DNA of 27,842 bases from DATGIQ01 sp035295665 (lineage in GTDB: Bacteria; Planctomycetota; Planctomycetia; Gemmatales; Gemmataceae), in contig DATGIQ010000449.1 in NCBI GenBank assembly GCA_035295665.1, forward strand, positions 1 to 27,842. Reading direction: 5' to 3'. Positions within the stretch are counted from its first letter, which is position 1; each line of letters starts with the position of its first letter. The notes below the pieces were generated by a model. It made no database searches and was not told the origin of the DNA. It saw nothing but the letters and a program-made list of their open reading frames with translations. Of this stretch, positions 23,694 through 27,842 are shown one piece after another. The translations under genes and the position numbers were made by a program.

Positions 23694-26600
23694 ATGAGAT
23701 ACTTTCGTGTCGCCCCCCGCTTTCCCCGGTGCGGTTCCTGTTCCCACCGGACTCTCCCATTACGCCCCTCCTTCGAATACCTTGAGGATCGGACACTCCT
23801 TTCCGGCCTCGGTTACTTCCAACCGAATCACTTGTTCCTACGGCAGCCGGGCCCAATAACGCCGTTCGGCACCTCGGGACCTACCGGTTACACTCCGAGC
23901 CAGGTCCGTCATGCCTATGGGTTGGACCAGGTCCAGCTTCCTGGCGGAATTGTCGGCGACGGCAGCGGAACGACCATTGCCATCGTGGACGCCTATGACG
24001 ATCCCAATCTGGTCAATGATGTCCATCAGTTCGATCTCCAGTTTGGGATGCCCGACCCGGTCCTAACCCGCCTGAACCAGATGGGCGGGGCGACCCTGCC
24101 GAGTGCAGACAGTGGCTGGGCCAGTGAGATCGCCCTGGACGTGGAGTGGTCCCACGCCATCGCCCCCAAGGCCAAGATCCTCCTGGTCGAGGCCAACGAC
24201 AATTACTTCAGCAGCATGCTGACGGCCGTAACGTTTGCTGCCCACCAACCAGGGGTTGTCGCCGTCTCCATGAGCTGGGGCGGTCTGGAGGACTCGACCG
24301 AAACTTCCTACGACAACATTTTCGTCACGCCCATTGGCCACACCGGAGTGACGTTTATCGCCTCCTCAGGCGACCGCGGCGCACCACCGGAATACCCAGC
24401 CATCTCGCCCAACGTCCTGTCGGTCGGTGGCACGAGCCTGATGGTGGATAGCCAGGGCAATATGGTCTCGGAAAGCGGGTGGAGCGGAAGCGGTGGTGGC
24501 GTCAGTGGGTACGAAACACAGCCCTCCTACCAGGCGGGCGTAGTCACACAGAGCACGAGTTTCCGCACAAACCCTGATGTCTCCTACGACTCCGATCCGT
24601 ACACCGGCTTCCCGGTGTACGATTCGCTGAATAACGGCTCGGTCACGCCATGGTCCCAGTTCGGCGGCACCAGCGATGCTGCACCGCAATGGGCTGCCGT
24701 CGTGGCCATCGCCGATCAAGGGCGAGCCCTGGCCAAGCGAGGCGCCCTCGATGGACCCAAGCAGACGCTGCCGATGATTTACCAGTTTTCGGCGAGCGAT
24801 TTCCATGACGTTCTCACCGGCGGCAGCCTGGGCAATCCTCCCTATCCCGCCGGCAAGGGCTACGACCTCGCCACCGGGCGCGGTACGCCGATCGCCCCCC
24901 GCCTCGTGAGCGACTTGGTGGGCAGTGCCGTTCCGGCGGGGCCCGTCTTCAGCCTCAGTGCCCCGGCCACCAGCGCCGCCGGCGGGCTCTTTAGTATCAC
25001 GGTGACCGCCCAAGACAAAAGTGGCAGCATCTTGACCGGCTACACTGGCACGGTCCATTTCACCAGCAGCGACGCTACCTCGTTTTTGCCGCAGAACTAC
25101 ACGTTCACGGCCAGCGACAACGGGGTCCACACATTCACGAAGGATTTCGCAGCCACCAAGACCGGCAGTGACACCATAACGGCTACCGATACGTCGTCAT
25201 CCTCGATGACCGGTTCGGCCACCGTCACCATCCTGGCTGCCAATCCTGATCACCTGGGCTTTGCCCAGCAACCGACGAACGCCTCCGTCGCCAGTTTCAT
25301 CTCCCCGGCTGTGACCATCCAGGTGTTCGATTCGTTCAACAATGTCGTGTCCTGGGATCGGACCGACACTGTCACCATGTCGCTGGGGAACAACGCCGGC
25401 GGCGGGACGCTGAACGGCACGATCTCCGTACTGGTCAACAACGGCATCGCCACCTTCTCGGATCTCTCAATCAACAAGGCGGGGAATGGCTACACGCTCG
25501 TCGCCAGCTCCGGCAGCTTGGCAAACATCACGTCGGCCGCCTTCAACATCAACGGGGGCAAGGCGAATCAGCTCGCCTTCGGCCAGAAACCGACCAACAC
25601 CTCGATCGGCACCTACATCACGCCGGCCGTCACGGTGCAGGTGCTCGACGCACAGGGCAACGTGGTCAGCGGCGACAACACCGATTCGATCACCCTCGCG
25701 CTGGGCGCCAACGCGGGGAATGCCAGTCTTACCGGCACGCTGACGGTGACCGTGCAGAATGGCGTGGCCACATTCAGCAAGCTGGCAATCAGCAAGGCCG
25801 GCACCGGTTACACATTGGTCGCCAGCAGCACCGGGCTAAATGGCGTGACTTCCACCTCGTTCAACATCACCCCGGCCACCTCGACCACGGCCTTGGTATC
25901 CTCGGCCAATCCCGCGCCGTTGAAGCAGAGCGTGACGTTCACGGCCACGGTGAGTGGTCCGGGCACGCCGACCGGCGTGGTGACCTTCTCGGACGGCTCG
26001 ACCAGTATCGGCCAGGGAACACTTGCCACCAGCGGGGGAACCACCACGGCCAGCTTCACGACTTCCAGCCTGGCCATCGGCAACCATACCATTACCGCTT
26101 CCTACAGTGGCGACAGTAATTTTCTGGCGAGCACCGTGGCAATGACCCAGACGGTTGGCAAGACAGGCACCACCACCGTGGTCGTCTCCTCGACGAACCC
26201 GTCGGGATTAGGGCAAAGTACCACGTTTACGGCCACCATCAGTAGCTCCGGCAATCCGACTGGGGTCGTCACGTTTTCCGATGGTGGCACGAGCATCGGT
26301 CAGGGAACGCTTTCGACCAGCGGGGGCACAACGTCGGCAAGCTTCACGACCTCTACGTTGACAATGGGCAACCATACCATCACCGCCAGCTACGCCGGTG
26401 ATGCGAATTTTGCCGCGAGCACGTCGAGTCCCATCACGCAAACGGTCGGCAAGTCGGCTACGACCACGGCGCTCGTGTCCACGGCGAGCGCGACGGTATG
26501 GGGACAGAGCGTGACCTTTACTGCCACAATTTCCGCCTCGGGCAGCCCCACGGGCCTGGTCACCTTCTCCGACGGGACCGCCATCTTTGCGCAGGTGGGG

Positions 26601-27842
26601 CTGATGACATCGGCCGGCAAGTCTACGGCGAGCATTACCGTGTCCGGCTTGGCGGTCGGTTCCCACACCATCAATGCCGCCTATGCCGGCGATGGTAATT
26701 TCCAGGCCAGCACAGCAGCCGTGATGCAGACGATCAGCAAGGCAACCAGCACCACGTTGGTCACCTCCTCGGCGACCCCTTCCGTGTTGGGCCAAAGTGT
26801 GAGCTTCAAGACGACTATCGGTGTCGCCGCGCCAGGCGGCGGAATGCCGACCGGGACGGTGCAATTCCAGATCGACGGCACCAACGCCGGCAGCCCGGTC
26901 AACATCAGCACGACCAACGGCTTCACTACCGCCTCTCTCAGCACCGCCACGCTAGCCGTAGGCAGCCATACCATCACCGTCAGCTACAGCGGGGATTCGA
27001 ACTTCACGCCGAGCACTTCGGCCACGTTCACCCAGACGGTGACGAAGGCCAGTAGCAGCACCGCGGTGGCGGTATCGACCAATCCCGCCGCCTGGGGCCA
27101 GAATGCGACCTTCACAGCTACCGTCAGCGTCAACACACCTGGTTCGGGGACACCGACGGGAACCGTGCAATTCGTGATCGACGGAACGAATGTGGCTAGT
27201 CCGGTCAGTGCCAAGACTACGAATGGCACAACGACCGCATCGTTCAGCACCGCAGCGCTTTCGCCGGGTAGCCACACCATCGTTGCCAGCTACAGCGGGG
27301 ACTCAAACGTCGCGGCGAGTACGTCGGCAGCGGTCACCCAGACGGTGAGCAAAGCGAGCAGCAGCACCGCACTGACAGCATCCCCCAATGCGACCGTTTG
27401 GGGCCAGGGGGCCGTCTTCACCGCTACCATTGGCATCACGGCCACCGGTCTAGGCAGTCCTACGGGCACGGTGCAATTCCAGATCGACGGCACGAACACC
27501 GGCAGCCCGGTCACCATCAGCACTTCGGGCGGCCTGACGACCGCATCGTTCACAAGCACAACCCTGTCGGTGGGCAATCACACGATTACTGCAAGCTACA
27601 GCGGCGATTCCAACTTCGCGGCGAGCACTTCGGCAGCCATGACCCAAACGGTGACGAAGGCCGGCAGCAGCACTGCCGTGGCGGCGTTGACCAACCCCAT
27701 TGTGTGGGGCCAAAGTGCCATTTTCACGGCTATCGTTAGCATCGCCGCACCTGGGTCGGGCACACCGACCGGAACCGTGCAATTCCAGATCGACGGCACG
27801 AACACCGGCAGCCCGGTCACCATCAGCACTTCGGGCGGCCTG
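23694..27842 (+). CDS. sedolisin (peptidase S53) fused to Ig-like repeat array, partial
   Basis: The frame is open from ATG 23694 to the right edge: 1383 residues and no stop. GGAAGGA at 23680-23686 precedes the ATG. The N-terminus is basic with FEYLEDRTLLSG, the planctomycete surface-protein motif. Residues about 65-410 are a sedolisin domain: E145 and D149 in SEIALDVEW, oxyanion D227 in ASSGDRG, nucleophile S327 in GGTSDAAPQW, and the C-terminal G-x-D-L-A-T-G-R-G metal-site segment at 388-397. This family is acid-active, calcium-dependent endopeptidases. The usual long pro-domain is absent: only about 65 residues precede the catalytic domain. Then come one Ig-like domain (about 415-512), two 'LAFGQKPTN' type repeats (about 515-727), and seven Ig-like repeats of 95-102 residues with PTGTVQF and ASYSGDSNF motifs, the last cut by the window edge. 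It is probably a large secreted or surface protein. Confidence 0.9.
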   Translation, partial: MRYFRVAPRFPRCGSCSHRTLPLRPSFEYLEDRTLLSGLGYFQPNHLFLRQPGPITPFGTSGPTGYTPSQVRHAYGLDQVQLPGGIVGDGSGTTIAIVDAYDDPNLVNDVHQFDLQFGMPDPVLTRLNQMGGATLPSADSGWASEIALDVEWSHAIAPKAKILLVEANDNYFSSMLTAVTFAAHQPGVVAVSMSWGGLEDSTETSYDNIFVTPIGHTGVTFIASSGDRGAPPEYPAISPNVLSVGGTSLMVDSQGNMVSESGWSGSGGGVSGYETQPSYQAGVVTQSTSFRTNPDVSYDSDPYTGFPVYDSLNNGSVTPWSQFGGTSDAAPQWAAVVAIADQGRALAKRGALDGPKQTLPMIYQFSASDFHDVLTGGSLGNPPYPAGKGYDLATGRGTPIAPRLVSDLVGSAVPAGPVFSLSAPATSAAGGLFSITVTAQDKSGSILTGYTGTVHFTSSDATSFLPQNYTFTASDNGVHTFTKDFAATKTGSDTITATDTSSSSMTGSATVTILAANPDHLGFAQQPTNASVASFISPAVTIQVFDSFNNVVSWDRTDTVTMSLGNNAGGGTLNGTISVLVNNGIATFSDLSINKAGNGYTLVASSGSLANITSAAFNINGGKANQLAFGQKPTNTSIGTYITPAVTVQVLDAQGNVVSGDNTDSITLALGANAGNASLTGTLTVTVQNGVATFSKLAISKAGTGYTLVASSTGLNGVTSTSFNITPATSTTALVSSANPAPLKQSVTFTATVSGPGTPTGVVTFSDGSTSIGQGTLATSGGTTTASFTTSSLAIGNHTITASYSGDSNFLASTVAMTQTVGKTGTTTVVVSSTNPSGLGQSTTFTATISSSGNPTGVVTFSDGGTSIGQGTLSTSGGTTSASFTTSTLTMGNHTITASYAGDANFAASTSSPITQTVGKSATTTALVSTASATVWGQSVTFTATISASGSPTGLVTFSDGTAIFAQVGLMTSAGKSTASITVSGLAVGSHTINAAYAGDGNFQASTAAVMQTISKATSTTLVTSSATPSVLGQSVSFKTTIGVAAPGGGMPTGTVQFQIDGTNAGSPVNISTTNGFTTASLSTATLAVGSHTITVSYSGDSNFTPSTSATFTQTVTKASSSTAVAVSTNPAAWGQNATFTATVSVNTPGSGTPTGTVQFVIDGTNVASPVSAKTTNGTTTASFSTAALSPGSHTIVASYSGDSNVAASTSAAVTQTVSKASSSTALTASPNATVWGQGAVFTATIGITATGLGSPTGTVQFQIDGTNTGSPVTISTSGGLTTASFTSTTLSVGNHTITASYSGDSNFAASTSAAMTQTVTKAGSSTAVAALTNPIVWGQSAIFTAIVSIAAPGSGTPTGTVQFQIDGTNTGSPVTISTSGGL
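25875..27842 (+). repeat. tandem Ig-like coding repeats, about 290-306 bp
   Basis: Seven units, approximately 25875-26160, 26161-26450, 26451-26740, 26741-27045, 27046-27345, 27346-27645 and 27646-27842 (cut). Each encodes a unit with FTATVS, PTGTVQF, a Thr/Ser-rich strand, HTITASYSGD and an SxxxTQTV end. The first three are about 95-97 codons, the last four about 100-102. The segments 27471-27536 and 27777-27842 are identical over 66 bases at a 306-bp offset, showing recent duplication or gene conversion. Confidence 0.85.

Noticed and set aside
25250..27829. Minus-strand frames across the Ig-like array
   Set aside because: They repeat with the same period as the array and are its antisense reading; the plus strand is continuously open from the sedolisin start.
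25875..27842. Possible CRISPR or other direct-repeat array
   Set aside because: Repeat units are about 300 bp, in frame and protein coding with diverged copies; there is no short repeat-spacer pattern.

Overview
The window looks like part of the chromosome of a planctomycete, probably of the Gemmata/Isosphaera side of the phylum. This is inferred from family content, not from a marker gene. The hallmarks are a DUF1559-type prepilin start, a sigma factor of the Rhodopirellula/Verrucomicrobium kind followed by a FecR-domain gene, two surface proteins whose N-termini carry the planctomycete 'LExLExRxLL' motif, membrane Ser/Thr kinase and LRR proteins, and a GC-rich sequence with dispersed palindromes.

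Layout. At 1-148 is the end of an alpha/beta hydrolase. About 1.1 kb (149-1253) without a convincing gene follows. Next come a membrane-tailed SDR oxidoreductase (1254-2297) and an exported di-haem cytochrome c (2352-3899). A palindrome-rich spacer (3900-4270) precedes a J-domain/LRR protein (4271-4978) and a six-TM Ser/Thr kinase (5062-6780). A perfect 20-bp hairpin then separates these from a secreted serine hydrolase of the beta-lactamase fold (6903-8759).

The centre of the window holds two unusual neighbours. One is a 1252-residue membrane protein with two trypsin-like protease domains alternating with HEAT repeats (8992-12750). The other is a TIR-TM-TPR protein (12891-14027). Both are predicted to have the N-terminus in the cytoplasm and the repeat domains outside, so they could form a membrane signalling or conflict module.

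After them come a sigma factor (14166-14792), a FecR/carbohydrate-binding gene broken by two opposite frameshifts (14687-16039) and a truncated prepilin (16075-16299). This stretch looks like a decaying locus.

On the minus strand is a two-gene ABC exporter operon, read from about 19956 down to 16314, whose genes overlap by 17 bp. Upstream of it lie a second copy of the palindromic repeat, a poxvirus-type topoisomerase IB (20389-21468) and a 72-residue unknown (21595-21813).

The right end, on the plus strand, encodes two exported surface proteins. One is a 469-residue repeat-type protein (22106-23515). The other is a sedolisin (S53) protease fused to a long array of Ig-like domains (23694 to the window edge), whose last repeats share an exact 66-bp block at a 306-bp period.
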